A stretch of 64,000 nt of DNA from Bacillus sp. EAC (GTDB lineage: Bacteria > Bacillota > Bacilli > Bacillales > Bacillaceae_G): positions 186,001 through 250,000 of the forward strand of contig NZ_NCSY01000001.1 in the NCBI RefSeq assembly GCF_002156875.1, written 5' to 3'. The position numbers and the translations under genes were made by a program. Positions 26,004 to 35,161 of the stretch are shown here, in pieces. Each line of letters opens with the position of its first letter. Position 1 is the stretch's first letter. Below the pieces are notes generated by a model. The model was not told where the DNA came from and made no database searches. It saw only the letters and a program-made list of their open reading frames with translations.

Positions 26004-26204
26004 TTATTCAAAATAAAATAATGCATCGTGAGAAGTATTTGTTTGATAATAATTTACTAGTTCTTCCACAGATATTCCTCTAATTTCGGCTATATCATTA
26101 AAACTCATATCATAATGATATGACAGTTCATGTAGAGATAATGCTGGGTCATTCGCTAAAAGTTCATAATCAGGTATATTATCAAATTGTTGAGACATAC
26201 TCAT
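26004..26204 (-). CDS. small protein with HTH-like segment, unknown
   Basis: A 66-residue acidic protein. The stretch LSLHELSYHYDMSFNDIAEIRGISVEELVNYYQ looks like an HTH with a sigma-like recognition helix, but too little sequence is present for a firm call. The ATG at 26204 follows AAAGGAAG. The tail is rich in aromatic residues (HDALFYFE). It has its own terminator. I do not recognise a family. Confidence 0.6.
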   Translation of the reverse strand: MSMSQQFDNIPDYELLANDPALSLHELSYHYDMSFNDIAEIRGISVEELVNYYQTNTSHDALFYFE

Positions 26205-26313
26205 CACTTCCTTTTACAGTTTCTTATTATCCTTTCCTAAAATTTACAAATTTAGTCAAGATTCGTAAAAAGAAATGATTAGTAAATTATAAAAATTTAA
26301 GTTAGGTGGTCAC

Positions 26314-26934
26314 ATGATTCAAACTATATTACACGCAACATTATTGGCTTTTGGATTGATTCTACCATTAGGAGTACAAAACGTTTTTATATTCCAACAA
26401 GGAGCAGCACAGAAAAAATTTCTTCATGTTTTACCAGTTGTGATTACAGCTTCGGTCTGTGATACAATCTTAATCGCTTTGTCTGTTACAGGTGTTTCAG
26501 TACTAATTTTGGCTTCAGCATATTTAAAGACTGCACTTTTATCATTCGGAATTATTTTTTTATTTTATATGGGCTGGCAAACATGGAAGAGTAAATCTTC
26601 TAGTATTAAAGCCTCTCAAGATACATTTACAATAAAAAGACAAATTCTTTTCGCGGCATCTGTTTCTCTTCTAAATCCTCATGCGATTTTAGATACAATT
26701 GGAATTATTGGAACCAATTCTCTCCAATACGAAGGAACTGAGAAAATTGTTTTTGCTTTAACTTGTATTACAGTTTCTTGGATTTGGTTTACTTCACTTG
26801 CAATTGCTGGCAGAACAATTGGTAAATTAGATCAAACTGGAAAAATCATGATAACGATAAATAAGATTTCAGCTATTATTATTTGGAGTATTTCAGTGTA
26901 TTTATTCTATTCCTTAATTCAAACATTTTTTTAA
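26314..26934 (+). CDS. LysE/ArgO-type amino acid exporter
   Basis: A 206-residue membrane protein with six hydrophobic segments. The LysE family signature is at the start (LILPLGVQNVFIFQQGAAQ), with SVCDTILIALSVTGV in helix 2 and SLLNPHAILDTIGIIG in the middle. These match the lysine/arginine exporter group rather than RhtB. It would export basic amino acids when they accumulate, for example from peptide uptake. No LysG-type regulator is adjacent and no lysine riboswitch is seen. It has its own terminator. Confidence 0.9.
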   Translation: MIQTILHATLLAFGLILPLGVQNVFIFQQGAAQKKFLHVLPVVITASVCDTILIALSVTGVSVLILASAYLKTALLSFGIIFLFYMGWQTWKSKSSSIKASQDTFTIKRQILFAASVSLLNPHAILDTIGIIGTNSLQYEGTEKIVFALTCITVSWIWFTSLAIAGRTIGKLDQTGKIMITINKISAIIIWSISVYLFYSLIQTFF

Positions 26935-26937
26935 AAG

Positions 26938-26964
26938 AAAAACCCCACTTTTTTGTGGGGTTTA
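26938..26964 (+). terminator. terminator after the LysE-type gene
   Basis: AAACCCCAC pairs with GTGGGGTTT across a six-base T loop, just after the stop codon. Confidence 0.85.
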
Positions 26965-26967
26965 CTA

Positions 26968-27291
26968 TTAACAATCAATTATTTCTGATACTCTAACATG
27001 TAAAATATCAATTAACTCTTCATCCATAAAATGATAATCATCAGGAATATCCAGATTGACAATTTTTTTATCTGGTAGAATCAATCCAAATTTTTCTTTT
27101 ATTCTCCTTAAATGCTTTTTTTCCATTACAAAAATGATGTCAGCCCATCCAATATGCCCTTCTGTTACTTTTATTCTGGCTCCAGTTTCGGTGCCAGCAG
27201 ATCTAGCCTGATGTCCATTTTGTAGGTGAAATATCTTTTCAGCAGTTGGACTTCTCCACTGATTTTTACTGCAAATAAATAATAATTTGAT
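26968..27291 (-). pseudogene. low-molecular-weight phosphatase-like gene lacking a start codon
   Basis: A continuous 107-codon frame encodes a product that clearly belongs to the short phosphotyrosine-phosphatase-like family: LLFICSKNQWRSPTAEKIF, with the P-loop as C-S-K-N-Q-W-R-S, then ARSAGTETGARI, IIFVMEKKHLRRI and DIPDDYHFMDEELIDIL. The codon expected to start it is ATC, preceded five codons upstream by a TGA in the same frame, and no ATG, GTG or TTG occurs before codon 60. A GTG in another frame nearby (GTG AAG TTG) suggests a small insertion broke the 5' end. Either the gene is newly inactivated or it uses a rare start. The body shows no other lesion. Confidence 0.7.
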
Positions 27292-27341
27292 ACAACTTCA
27301 CATCCTATATTCTACTTTTCTTAATTTAACTTTCATTTAAG

Positions 27342-27857
27342 TTATCTACTTTTAACCAATAAGATATGACCTAAATGATGGTTACTATGCCACGCATATA
27401 AAGCTATTAAATAATCAATCGTCATTTTGATCTTAGATTCCGGATGATAACAAGTTCGTTGAAATTGTTCCTCAGATAAAGATTCTAACAATTGAACATA
27501 TCGTGTATGTACTCCATCCAAAATTTTCAATGAACTTTGAATTTCACTATTTGAGTCACTTAGCGTAATCCAAGCATTTTCATCATAAGGTTTAATAGTT
27601 GGATTATCTTCAGTCAGTGCTAATTTTATCCTAATTAAACTATTCATATGACTATCTGCAACATGATGAATTACTTGTATTGGTGTCCAACCACCATCAC
27701 GATAAGGAATATTCTTTTCTGTTACTGATAATGAATTAATTGCATCTTCAAATCGTTTAGGGGCATTTTTTAAAATTCCAATAAATTCTTTGCGAAGTAC
27801 TTGAGTATAACTAGCTGGTTCAGTAAATTTGCCAATCGGATATTTTAATTTCTCCAT
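27342..27857 (-). CDS. YfiT/BstA-like DinB-fold protein
   Basis: A 171-residue four-helix-bundle protein of the DinB superfamily, YfiT branch. The metal-binding histidines are visible in PIQVIHHVADSHMN and WHSNHHLGHI. The opening RYPIGKF-like motif (here KYPIGKFTEP) and the GGWTP segment are typical. Members are described as metal-dependent hydrolases or bacillithiol-dependent S-transferases. I infer a thiol-transfer or detoxification role only from the family. The gene is complete and stands alone. Confidence 0.85.
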   Translation of the reverse strand: MEKLKYPIGKFTEPASYTQVLRKEFIGILKNAPKRFEDAINSLSVTEKNIPYRDGGWTPIQVIHHVADSHMNSLIRIKLALTEDNPTIKPYDENAWITLSDSNSEIQSSLKILDGVHTRYVQLLESLSEEQFQRTCYHPESKIKMTIDYLIALYAWHSNHHLGHILLVKSR

Positions 27858-27942
27858 GTTATAATCCCCTCTAATTCTTTATTTTTCAAATCAATAACAA
27901 CAGTTCTATTATAAGAATTTTATTCACGCTTTCCAATATAAA

Positions 27943-27974
27943 AAACAACAAAGTCATGACTGACTTTGTTGTTT
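27943..27974 (-). terminator. terminator after ppaC
   Basis: Perfect 14-bp stem (27943-27956 with 27961-27974), followed on the minus strand by T-rich sequence. Confidence 0.88.
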
Positions 27975-27982
27975 AATTAAAT

Positions 27983-28915
27983 TCACAGTTTATTAAATGT
28001 TTCAGTTAAAACTGGTACAATTTGTTTTTTACGAGAAACTACACCTTTTAAAATAGCAGTGTTGTTTTCTAATGATACATTATATGCTTTTTCTACTGCA
28101 TTAGCTGCATTACCTTTTACAACTGCAACAGAGTCATTTGTTAAAATATCAGTTACAACAAATAAGAATAAGTCTAAACCTTTTGAAGATACAATTCCTT
28201 CAAGCAAAGATTCTAATTCTTGTTGACGAGAAAGTACATCATTCGTATCAACTGCATTAACTTGAGCAATTTCAACTTTGTATTTACCCATTTGGAACTC
28301 TTTTGCGTCTAGTGAAACTAATGATTCAATAGACTTGTCTGCAAGATTAGCACCAGCTTTTAACATGTCCAATCCATAAACTTCAGCATTAACGCCTGCA
28401 ATTTCAGCTAGTTCCTTAGCAGCAGCTACATCTTGATCCGTGCAAGTAGGTGATTTGAATAATAAAGTATCAGAAATAATTGCAGATAACATTAAACCTG
28501 CTACCTCTTTTTTAATGACAACATTATTTTCTCTATATAGTTTATTTAAGATTGTCGCCGTACATCCAACTGGTTCACAACGATAGTATAATGGATCACT
28601 TGTTTCAAAATTAGCAATACGATGATGATCGATTACTTCAAGTACACGAACATGATCAATATCATCAGCGCTTTGTTGTTTTTCATTATGGTCAACTAAA
28701 ATTACATTGTTCGTTTCAGTTGCTACTTTTTCTACTAAACGAGGAGCCGCTGTTTTAAATGTATCAAGAGCAAATTGAGTTTCAGCACTAACTTCGCCTA
28801 ATCGAATAGCCTCTGCATCTAATCCTAGTGCTTTTTTTAGTTCTGCATAAGCAATTGCAGAGCAAATCGTATCTGTATCTGGGTTTTTATGTCCGAAAAC
28901 AAGAACTTTTTCCAT
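27983..28915 (-). CDS. ppaC: manganese-dependent inorganic pyrophosphatase
   Basis: A 310-residue family II pyrophosphatase of the DHH superfamily, which hydrolyses cytosolic pyrophosphate. The metal ligands are evident: [17 protein letters not shown] at the start (His and two Asp), VDHNE near 75, IDHHRIANF (DHH) near 97 and the substrate-binding SRKKQIVP near the end, within the DHHA2 domain. The second ATG (28915) has the better spacing to AGGAG. Length equals that of the B. subtilis enzyme. A 31-bp inverted repeat at 29001-29031 lies upstream. Confidence 0.96.
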   Translation of the reverse strand: MEKVLVFGHKNPDTDTICSAIAYAELKKALGLDAEAIRLGEVSAETQFALDTFKTAAPRLVEKVATETNNVILVDHNEKQQSADDIDHVRVLEVIDHHRIANFETSDPLYYRCEPVGCTATILNKLYRENNVVIKKEVAGLMLSAIISDTLLFKSPTCTDQDVAAAKELAEIAGVNAEVYGLDMLKAGANLADKSIESLVSLDAKEFQMGKYKVEIAQVNAVDTNDVLSRQQELESLLEGIVSSKGLDLFLFVVTDILTNDSVAVVKGNAANAVEKAYNVSLENNTAILKGVVSRKKQIVPVLTETFNKL

Positions 28916-29070
28916 CATGATTCTCCTAACTCATTCTTAAATTATTATGTTATAATACTTATTTTTAGTATGTATGTACGTAAATAACGCTTTGTCTAAA
29001 ATGATCAAATAAATTAGAAATAGTTGATCATTACATAAAACGCTTCAATAATAATACCATATCAAAATAA

Positions 29071-29097
29071 AAAAGAATAGCCAAAAAGACTATTCTC
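29071..29097 (-). terminator. terminator after the 56-residue protein gene
   Basis: AGAATAG pairs with CTATTCT around a GCC-AAAAA-GA interior. A run of T follows on the minus strand. Confidence 0.75.
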
Positions 29098-29104
29098 TAA
29101 ATAG

Positions 29105-29275
29105 TTAATCACCTGAATTTTCATATGACATTGTTTCTGTAATTGGCTCTTTCTTTGGCAGCCAATCAATCGGAATATGATCTACTGTAGGAACTTCCTC
29201 ACGTAAAAGATCTTCAAAGTTGTTAATTTCAGCATTTGTATTCATTTTACCTTTATTTGATTTTGATTTACTCAT
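29105..29275 (-). CDS. small hydrophilic protein, unknown
   Basis: A 56-codon gene too short for standard gene lists. The ATG is preceded by GGAG with seven-base spacing, and a terminator follows the stop. The product starts with a Lys/Ser-rich MSKSKSNKGK, then NFEDLLREEVPTVDHIPIDWLPKK in outline, and ends acidic. It has no Cys, signal peptide or membrane segment. I do not recognise the family. Good translation signals and a dedicated terminator make it likely to be real. Confidence 0.6.
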   Translation of the reverse strand: MSKSKSNKGKMNTNAEINNFEDLLREEVPTVDHIPIDWLPKKEPITETMSYENSGD

Positions 29276-29353
29276 AATCATTCTCCTTCACTACAAACTT
29301 AAACTTCTTACTTATCCTTTCTAGTTTGCGGAAAGATTTTTATCCTATTAATT

Positions 29354-30046
29354 TTATTTAATATTTTTAATAATGATTTCTGGTATTGCGATGTTTTTTC
29401 TTGGTTTAATGTTTTCCATTATAATTTCTGCAATATCATCTGGGTTCATCATTTTTGATGTTTTGTTTTCATCAAATATACCTGTCCAAAAATCTGTATT
29501 CATTCCGCCCATATATGCAGCAAACACTGAAATTGGCGTGCCAGTTAATTCAATAACTAAACTTTCAGTAAAACCTTTCACACCAAATTTGCTTGCACAA
29601 TATACTGATTCAGTAGCTTTACCAATTAATCCTGCAGTTGAAACAATATTTACGATCGTTCCGCTATTTTGTTTTTTCATTTGCTTTAAAACTTCTCCAG
29701 AACAAAAGATTGTTCCTTTTAAATTAATATCAATCATACTATGAATAGCCTCTTCATCTAATTCTTCTGCAAGATTAAAAATGCCGACTCCTGCATTATT
29801 AAATAAAATATCAATTTGTCCATATGTGTGAACAATTGTATCAAATACCCTTTTAACGTCATTTAGTTTTGAAACATCAATCGTATGAATTGAATAATTA
29901 TTTGGTAATTGTTTTCCTATTTCTTTTAATTTATTTTCGGTTCTACCTAATAAACAGACATGTGCACCCATTTCAGAGTATTTTTTTGCTAATGATGCAC
30001 CTAAACCACTACCTGCACCTGTTATGACGATTACTCGATTTTTCAT
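29354..30046 (-). CDS. short-chain dehydrogenase/reductase
   Basis: A 230-residue classical SDR. The cofactor loop TGAGSGLG is at residues 8-15, NNAG at about 82-85 and the catalytic Ser...Tyr-x-x-x-Lys as NIVSTAGLIG, then YCASKFG near 147-153. The length is at the short end of the family. An Arg after the second strand (LLGRTENKL) hints at NADPH. The ATG at 30046 follows GGGA. A TTG six codons earlier lacks a site. It diverges from a MATE transporter. The substrate is unknown. Confidence 0.88.
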   Translation of the reverse strand: MKNRVIVITGAGSGLGASLAKKYSEMGAHVCLLGRTENKLKEIGKQLPNNYSIHTIDVSKLNDVKRVFDTIVHTYGQIDILFNNAGVGIFNLAEELDEEAIHSMIDINLKGTIFCSGEVLKQMKKQNSGTIVNIVSTAGLIGKATESVYCASKFGVKGFTESLVIELTGTPISVFAAYMGGMNTDFWTGIFDENKTSKMMNPDDIAEIIMENIKPRKNIAIPEIIIKNIK

Positions 30047-30155
30047 TTCGTTCCCAACTTTCAAATTTAAGTTTTATGTACGGATAGATTTCTTTATAGC
30101 AATTAAACCAAAACATGATACAATTGTAAAAGTGTTTGTTTAGGAGGTTGAAAAA

Positions 30156-31505
30156 ATGAATACAAATAAAACGGGAAAAATTTCTCACTTTTTTAAATTG
30201 CTACTCCCAATCCTTATTACTCAAGTGACATTATTCTCGATGTCATTTTTTGATACAATTATGTCTGGTAATAGTAGTCCCCAAGACTTAGCAGGTGTTG
30301 CGATCGGTGTAAGTATTTGGATACCTATTAGTACAGGATTGACCGGAATATTAGTTGCAATTACAACGATGGTTGCAAATTTAAATGGTGCCAAGGAAAA
30401 TGATAAAATTACTCCACTTGTAAAGCAAGCACTTTATTTAGCTGGAATTATTGCAATCGTTATTATTACTATTGGTATCTTCTCAATTCAACCAATCTTA
30501 AATCATATGAATCTAGAACCAAAAGTTCATCGCGTTGCACTTCATTTCTTACTCGCTTTATCTTTTGGAATTTTACCACTCTTTTTATACACAGTACTTC
30601 GTCAGTTTATAGATGGGTTAGGTAAAACAAGAACAACCATGATTATTACTGTCATTTCAGTTCCAGTTAATGTCATTTTAAATTACTTCCTTATTTTTGG
30701 AAAAGCAGGTCTACCGCAATTAGGTGGTGTTGGTTCTGGAGTAGCATCTGCAATTACGTATTGGATTATTTTTGGTTTAGCCTTATATATTATCAATACC
30801 AAAAGTCCCTTTAAATCCTTTAATATCTTTAAAAATTTTATTCCCATTTCGATTCCTACATGGAAGAGCATCCTAAAACTAGGTGTACCTATTGGACTAA
30901 GTATCTTTTTTGAAGTAAGTGTATTTTCAGTTGTTACTTTATTATTAAGCGAATTTGATACTGAAACGATTGCTGCTCATACAGTTGCAATGAACTTTGC
31001 AAGTATGCTTTATATGGTTCCTTTAAGTATTTCGATGGCTTTAACAATTGCAGTAGGTTATGAAGTTGGTGCGAATAATTTTCAAAATGCGAAAGAATAT
31101 AGCAAGATTGGTCTAGTTATGGCTGTGTCGATTGCTACTATTTTTGGCGTTATAATCTATTTATTCAGATATGATGTAGCAGGATTATATACAAACGATC
31201 CTTCTGTTCAAACTTTAGCAGGTGAATTCCTAATCTTTGCAATACTGTTTCAATTATTTGATGCATTTGCAGCACCAATTCAAGGTGCTTTAAGAGGATA
31301 TAAAGATGTGAATGTTACATTAATGATGATGATTTTAGCTTATTGGGTAATTGCATTACCAGTTGGATATGTCCTTTCAAATACTGATTTAGGTGCAAAA
31401 GGATACTGGGTCGGTTTAATCGTAGGTTTATCAGTCTCAGCTATTACGTTAACTTTCCGCTTATTTCAATTACAAATAAAAAAATTAAAGCTTTCTGAAG
31501 TTTAA
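30156..31505 (+). CDS. MATE family multidrug/Na+ exporter
   Basis: A 449-residue membrane protein with 12 hydrophobic segments and the two-fold repeat of the MATE family. The opening KLLPILITQVTLFSM leads into MSFFDTIMSG, and the second half starts KLGVPIGLSIFFEVSVFSV. These are NorM-like. It follows AGGAGG by nine bases and has its own terminator. Members use a Na+ or H+ gradient to expel cationic compounds. The actual substrate and any regulator are not visible. Confidence 0.92.
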   Translation: MNTNKTGKISHFFKLLLPILITQVTLFSMSFFDTIMSGNSSPQDLAGVAIGVSIWIPISTGLTGILVAITTMVANLNGAKENDKITPLVKQALYLAGIIAIVIITIGIFSIQPILNHMNLEPKVHRVALHFLLALSFGILPLFLYTVLRQFIDGLGKTRTTMIITVISVPVNVILNYFLIFGKAGLPQLGGVGSGVASAITYWIIFGLALYIINTKSPFKSFNIFKNFIPISIPTWKSILKLGVPIGLSIFFEVSVFSVVTLLLSEFDTETIAAHTVAMNFASMLYMVPLSISMALTIAVGYEVGANNFQNAKEYSKIGLVMAVSIATIFGVIIYLFRYDVAGLYTNDPSVQTLAGEFLIFAILFQLFDAFAAPIQGALRGYKDVNVTLMMMILAYWVIALPVGYVLSNTDLGAKGYWVGLIVGLSVSAITLTFRLFQLQIKKLKLSEV

Positions 31506-31540
31506 AAAAGTATGGTGATTTTTCACCATACTTTTTTTAC
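31504..31540. terminator. bidirectional terminator
   Basis: Perfect 15-bp stem (31504-31518 with 31523-31537), with A and T runs. It lies between the convergent MATE and LytR-CpsA-Psr genes. Confidence 0.92.
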
Positions 31541-31552
31541 TATTAACTGACT

Positions 31553-32509
31553 TTAATTTAAAAATGATTGTAATATTTCCCTGTTTTTTTCAATATCTAA
31601 CTCTAGTACTTCACCAACATTATCGTACCTTTTCGGAACATATGTATTATCTTGTGGTATTCTAAGAGTTTTGATTTCGTTGTTCTTCCCTCTTAACATA
31701 AAATCTGTACCTAATTTTACTAAGTCAAAAGATGAAAAATTAGTTTGAATATATGGTTGGATTAGACCTAATGTTTTCGGTACACTAGTTGTAATTCCTT
31801 TAACAGTAAGTACTTCATTTTTAATTGCATTTAGTACTTTTTGTTGTCTAGCCACTCTGTCAAAGTCACCCCTAGCATCATGTCTAAATCGAGCATATCC
31901 AAGTAATTCTTTACCGTGTAACTGTTGGACACCAGGTTGGAGAGTTACCCCGATATGGCTACTCATAGATTTTTCAACATCAACTGTAATACCTTGAGGA
32001 GCGATGACATCAATCATCTTCTCAAAACTTCTAAAGTCAATTATTGAATAGTATTCAAGTCCAATTCCAAAATTTTCTTGAATCGTTTGTCTTAACAATT
32101 CAACTCCACCAAATGAATATGCAGCATTTAATTTTTGATTTCCATGTCCAGGAATTGAAACATAACTATCTCTCATTAATGAAATTAATTTCGTTTCATG
32201 ATTTTTTGTATATTGTAAGATCATTATTGAATCAGTTCTAGATCTTTCACCATTCTTATGTGCATCAACGCCAAGTAGTAATACATTGGTTTTATTAGGT
32301 ATATCCACAGATTTAAATTCAATTTTTTTAGGACTATCAACGATGATGCTATTTTTATTTTTAGCTGCTAATTCCATTCCTTTTTTATATTGGTAATATC
32401 CATATCCTACTGTACTTAAAACTAAGCATAATAAGGCTACTGTAACAAATATACCGATTTTTTTCCATTTCCCTTTCTTTTTCGCTTTTTTTCTGTCTAA
32501 TCTTGACAT
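31553..32509 (-). CDS. LytR-CpsA-Psr family cell wall ligase
   Basis: A 318-residue membrane-anchored protein: a very basic N-terminus (DRKKAKKKGKWKK), one membrane segment (about 17-38) and an external LCP domain. Family residues are seen in NVLLLGVDAHKNGERSRTDSIMI, SLMRDSYVSIPGHGNQKLNAAY in outline, and YARFRHDARGDFDRVARQQ, with the conserved Asp and Arg that bind the lipid pyrophosphate. LCP enzymes transfer wall teichoic acid or other glycopolymers from lipid carrier to peptidoglycan. The start follows AGGGGG. The beta-lactamase-like gene lies 24 bases upstream and may be in the same unit. Confidence 0.92.
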   Translation of the reverse strand: MSRLDRKKAKKKGKWKKIGIFVTVALLCLVLSTVGYGYYQYKKGMELAAKNKNSIIVDSPKKIEFKSVDIPNKTNVLLLGVDAHKNGERSRTDSIMILQYTKNHETKLISLMRDSYVSIPGHGNQKLNAAYSFGGVELLRQTIQENFGIGLEYYSIIDFRSFEKMIDVIAPQGITVDVEKSMSSHIGVTLQPGVQQLHGKELLGYARFRHDARGDFDRVARQQKVLNAIKNEVLTVKGITTSVPKTLGLIQPYIQTNFSSFDLVKLGTDFMLRGKNNEIKTLRIPQDNTYVPKRYDNVGEVLELDIEKNREILQSFLN

Positions 32510-32533
32510 AACTTCCCCCTAAAACATGAATGA

Positions 32534-33739
32534 TTAAAGAATTTTCTGAATGGTATTACTATAAATTATTTCGGCTAATTCTTTCTCCACTTCAAATCTC
32601 GATTTACTTCCTGAATCAAATTGACATCCATTTATGATGAAAATAATCCCAAATTGTTCTTCTTCATTCCAATATAAATTACTGATTAGTCCGTATGCTT
32701 CCCCTGCATGACCTATCATTTCATCATAATTTGTTAGAAAGTCATGACTTATATGAAATCCCAGTCCCATTTTACAAAAGAAATGATCCTCTTCCATTCT
32801 TGACCATTGCTTTGTTTTCATTTGCAAAGAAGTGTCCGGTTTCAATATTTGCGCATGATTAAAACTACCATTTAACATATGTGCTCTCAAGAATTTACTT
32901 AATTCAATTGCTGTTGTTCTAAGACCACCCTGAGGTTCAAATAGACCACCATGTGTTCCGGGAATATATTTATCAAAAAAATTGATAGGATATTCTTTTT
33001 TACCTTTATCGTCAATTGTAAGTTGATATTCCTTTGTTTCGTGATTCATCTCATACAAATTAGCAAGTTCATTTTCATTTCTTATATTAGAATAGGCAAA
33101 TGCAACGTTATTCATGTTTAATGGAAAGAAAATAAATTGTTGAATATACTGATCAAAACGTAATCCAGCTACTTTTTCAATTATCGCTCCACAGATGATT
33201 GCACCTATATTTGAATAAACCCAATCAAATTGACTACCTGGTGGCCAATTTCCCCAAATTTTGTTTGAATAATATTTTCCATCTTCTACTAACAATTCCT
33301 TAAGCCCCAGAGTGAAATCATTATGTCCATCCTTTATGAATTTTGCATATACACTATTCGATTCATCATCTGAATTTAGTGAAGAGGTATGAGTTAAAAT
33401 TTGTCTTAATGTAATGTTAGCAGTCGGGTAATTGGGATTCTTAACTTGGAAACCCAGATACTCGCTAATATCTTGATCTAAAATGATCAATTGTTTTTCC
33501 ACTAATTGCATAATTGCGGTTGCTGTAAATAATTTACTAATTGAAGCAATTCGAAACATCGTTTTTTCCGTTACTGGTTCATTTGTTTCTAAATTACGTG
33601 AACCATAAGAATCAGCCCAAATGAGATTCTCTTTATAAACAACTGCTGCTTGCAGGCCAACAATTTTATATTTCTTCATCGTAGCCTCGATTTGTTTTTT
33701 AAATAAATGCCTATTTTTTAGTTCATCACTTTTAATCAT
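32534..33739 (-). CDS. serine beta-lactamase-fold hydrolase
   Basis: A 401-residue protein of the class C beta-lactamase / penicillin-binding fold. The nucleophile motif is S66-I-S-K69 in FRIASISKLFTAT, the second motif is Tyr-Ser-Asn in FDWVYSNIGAI, and a late His-Ala-Gly in MIGHAGEAYG replaces K-T-G. There is no signal peptide, so it is probably cytoplasmic and acts as an esterase or peptidase rather than a resistance enzyme. The start follows GGAG. It is probably cotranscribed with the LCP gene downstream. Confidence 0.85.
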   Translation of the reverse strand: MIKSDELKNRHLFKKQIEATMKKYKIVGLQAAVVYKENLIWADSYGSRNLETNEPVTEKTMFRIASISKLFTATAIMQLVEKQLIILDQDISEYLGFQVKNPNYPTANITLRQILTHTSSLNSDDESNSVYAKFIKDGHNDFTLGLKELLVEDGKYYSNKIWGNWPPGSQFDWVYSNIGAIICGAIIEKVAGLRFDQYIQQFIFFPLNMNNVAFAYSNIRNENELANLYEMNHETKEYQLTIDDKGKKEYPINFFDKYIPGTHGGLFEPQGGLRTTAIELSKFLRAHMLNGSFNHAQILKPDTSLQMKTKQWSRMEEDHFFCKMGLGFHISHDFLTNYDEMIGHAGEAYGLISNLYWNEEEQFGIIFIINGCQFDSGSKSRFEVEKELAEIIYSNTIQKIL

Positions 33740-33914
33740 TTTAAAGACTCCAATACTGTGTTTTTGTTAAGAAAAATTGTAAAAACATGTAAATTTTATA
33801 AGTGAAAAAAATTATTTTAAATGAAGCGTTTTCAAAACTATTTTGATATTGTAATAGACCTAACATGTTGCTAAAATGAATCTTATGAAAATGGATGTTG
33901 GGGGATAGCAAAGA

Positions 33915-34541
33915 ATGATTTTGATTGAGGTTTTTGTATATGCGGGGATTATTGCAGCTAGTATTTCAGGCACACTAGTTGGTATTAAAAAGAAATTGGA
34001 CTTATTTGGTGTTGTTTTTTTAGCTGCATGTACAGCGCTCGGCGGTGGATTAATACGCGATATGATATTAGGTCAATCCGTACCTAATGTGTTTATTAAA
34101 CCTCAATATTTTATTGTATGTACGGTCATATCAATTTTAACTTGGTTATTTTATCAACGAACAATGCAATTTCAACATACTTTAATAATTACGGATGCAA
34201 TCGGTCTTGGTGTATTTACTGCAGTAGGTTCTTATTCTGCCATTGATCATGGATTAAAAGGTGCATTCCTAATCGTTTCAATGGGATTAATTACAGGTAT
34301 TGGTGGCGGTATTATGCGTGACGTTTTTGCAAGAGAAATTCCATTCGTATTTCAAAAAGAAATCTATGCAATTGCTGCGATCATCGGTGCAATATCAATT
34401 TTATTCACGTATGGTGAATTTTCTAAATTAGCCTCATTATATATTTGTTTTACTATAACTACACTGATCAGGATTATTTCAGTTCGATATAAAATCAACT
34501 TCCCTATTCGTAATGTGAATGATAAATCATTCTTAATGTAA
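33915..34541 (+). CDS. TRIC-type cation channel (UPF0126)
   Basis: A 208-residue membrane protein with seven hydrophobic helices and the internal repeat of prokaryotic TRIC channels. The hallmark glycine-rich motif appears twice, as LGGGLIRDMILG near residue 43 and IGGGIMRDVFARE near 128. Family members form trimeric K+ or Na+ conducting channels. The ATG follows GGGGGAT. A weak catabolite-like element (AGCGTTTTCA at about 33827) lies upstream, but its left half does not fit. It is a single gene. Confidence 0.9.
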   Translation: MILIEVFVYAGIIAASISGTLVGIKKKLDLFGVVFLAACTALGGGLIRDMILGQSVPNVFIKPQYFIVCTVISILTWLFYQRTMQFQHTLIITDAIGLGVFTAVGSYSAIDHGLKGAFLIVSMGLITGIGGGIMRDVFAREIPFVFQKEIYAIAAIIGAISILFTYGEFSKLASLYICFTITTLIRIISVRYKINFPIRNVNDKSFLM

Positions 34542-34569
34542 GCCTACTTTTCAAGTTAGGATTTTTTTT

Positions 34570-34601
34570 AGCCCTAAGCTAAGATTACTTAGTTTAGGGC
34601 T
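34570..34601. terminator. bidirectional terminator
   Basis: AGCCCTAAGCTAAG pairs with CTTAGTTTAGGGCT, with T-rich flanks on both sides. It lies between the convergent TRIC and FMN reductase genes. Confidence 0.88.
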
Positions 34602-34606
34602 CTATT

Positions 34607-35161
34607 TTATTTTGAAATACTTTGTGTTTCTTGAAATTCTTTAAATAATATTTCTTTTTGAACATATTCTGTTAACTCTTTAACAACATCACTTACTTTT
34701 GTAAACGATTCCTCTTTTACATTTGTTCCATCTTCTGTAAAATCAACTGGATCTAATACAAGTTGTAGTGGTAAAGCATATCCATATACTCCACGGATAA
34801 CAGTTCTCATATTATTTAATGCATTTATCCCACCTTTTCCTCCACCTGCGACAGCTAGTAAAGATATAGGTTTCTTTTTAAATGGTTCAGAACCTAAATG
34901 TTCAATCATGTTTTTTAATGCACCACTCATTGCGTTATTGTATTCTGGTGTACAAAATACAATTCCATCTGCCTTGATTAGTGTTTCTCGAACTGATTTA
35001 ACGACTTCTAACTCTTTTTGTTCTGGCTCTCCATTATATAGAGGTAGCTCCTCAACAGATAAATCTAATAATGAAAAATTAAATACTTCTGCAATTTGTT
35101 TTGCTAAGTTTCTAGTTCTACCGAAAGTTCTAGGTGTTCCGTTAATTACGACGATATTCAA
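34607..35161 (-). CDS. NADPH-dependent FMN reductase-like protein
   Basis: A 184-residue flavodoxin-fold protein. The FMN phosphate loop is INGTPRTFGRTRNLA at the start, and TPEYNNAMSGALKNMIEHL near 75-95 is the typical flavin-binding stretch of NADPH:FMN reductases and azoreductase-like enzymes. GGGKGGINAL near 108 fits the same family. The start is a TTG after GAGGGG. It is a single gene. It may act in flavin reduction or quinone/azo detoxification. Choosing between these would be a guess. Confidence 0.88.
   Translation of the reverse strand: MNIVVINGTPRTFGRTRNLAKQIAEVFNFSLLDLSVEELPLYNGEPEQKELEVVKSVRETLIKADGIVFCTPEYNNAMSGALKNMIEHLGSEPFKKKPISLLAVAGGGKGGINALNNMRTVIRGVYGYALPLQLVLDPVDFTEDGTNVKEESFTKVSDVVKELTEYVQKEILFKEFQETQSISK

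Noticed and set aside
33820-33840. A cre site upstream of the TRIC channel gene
   Set aside because: Only the right half (AGCGTTTTCA) matches. The left half is shifted by one base relative to the consensus.
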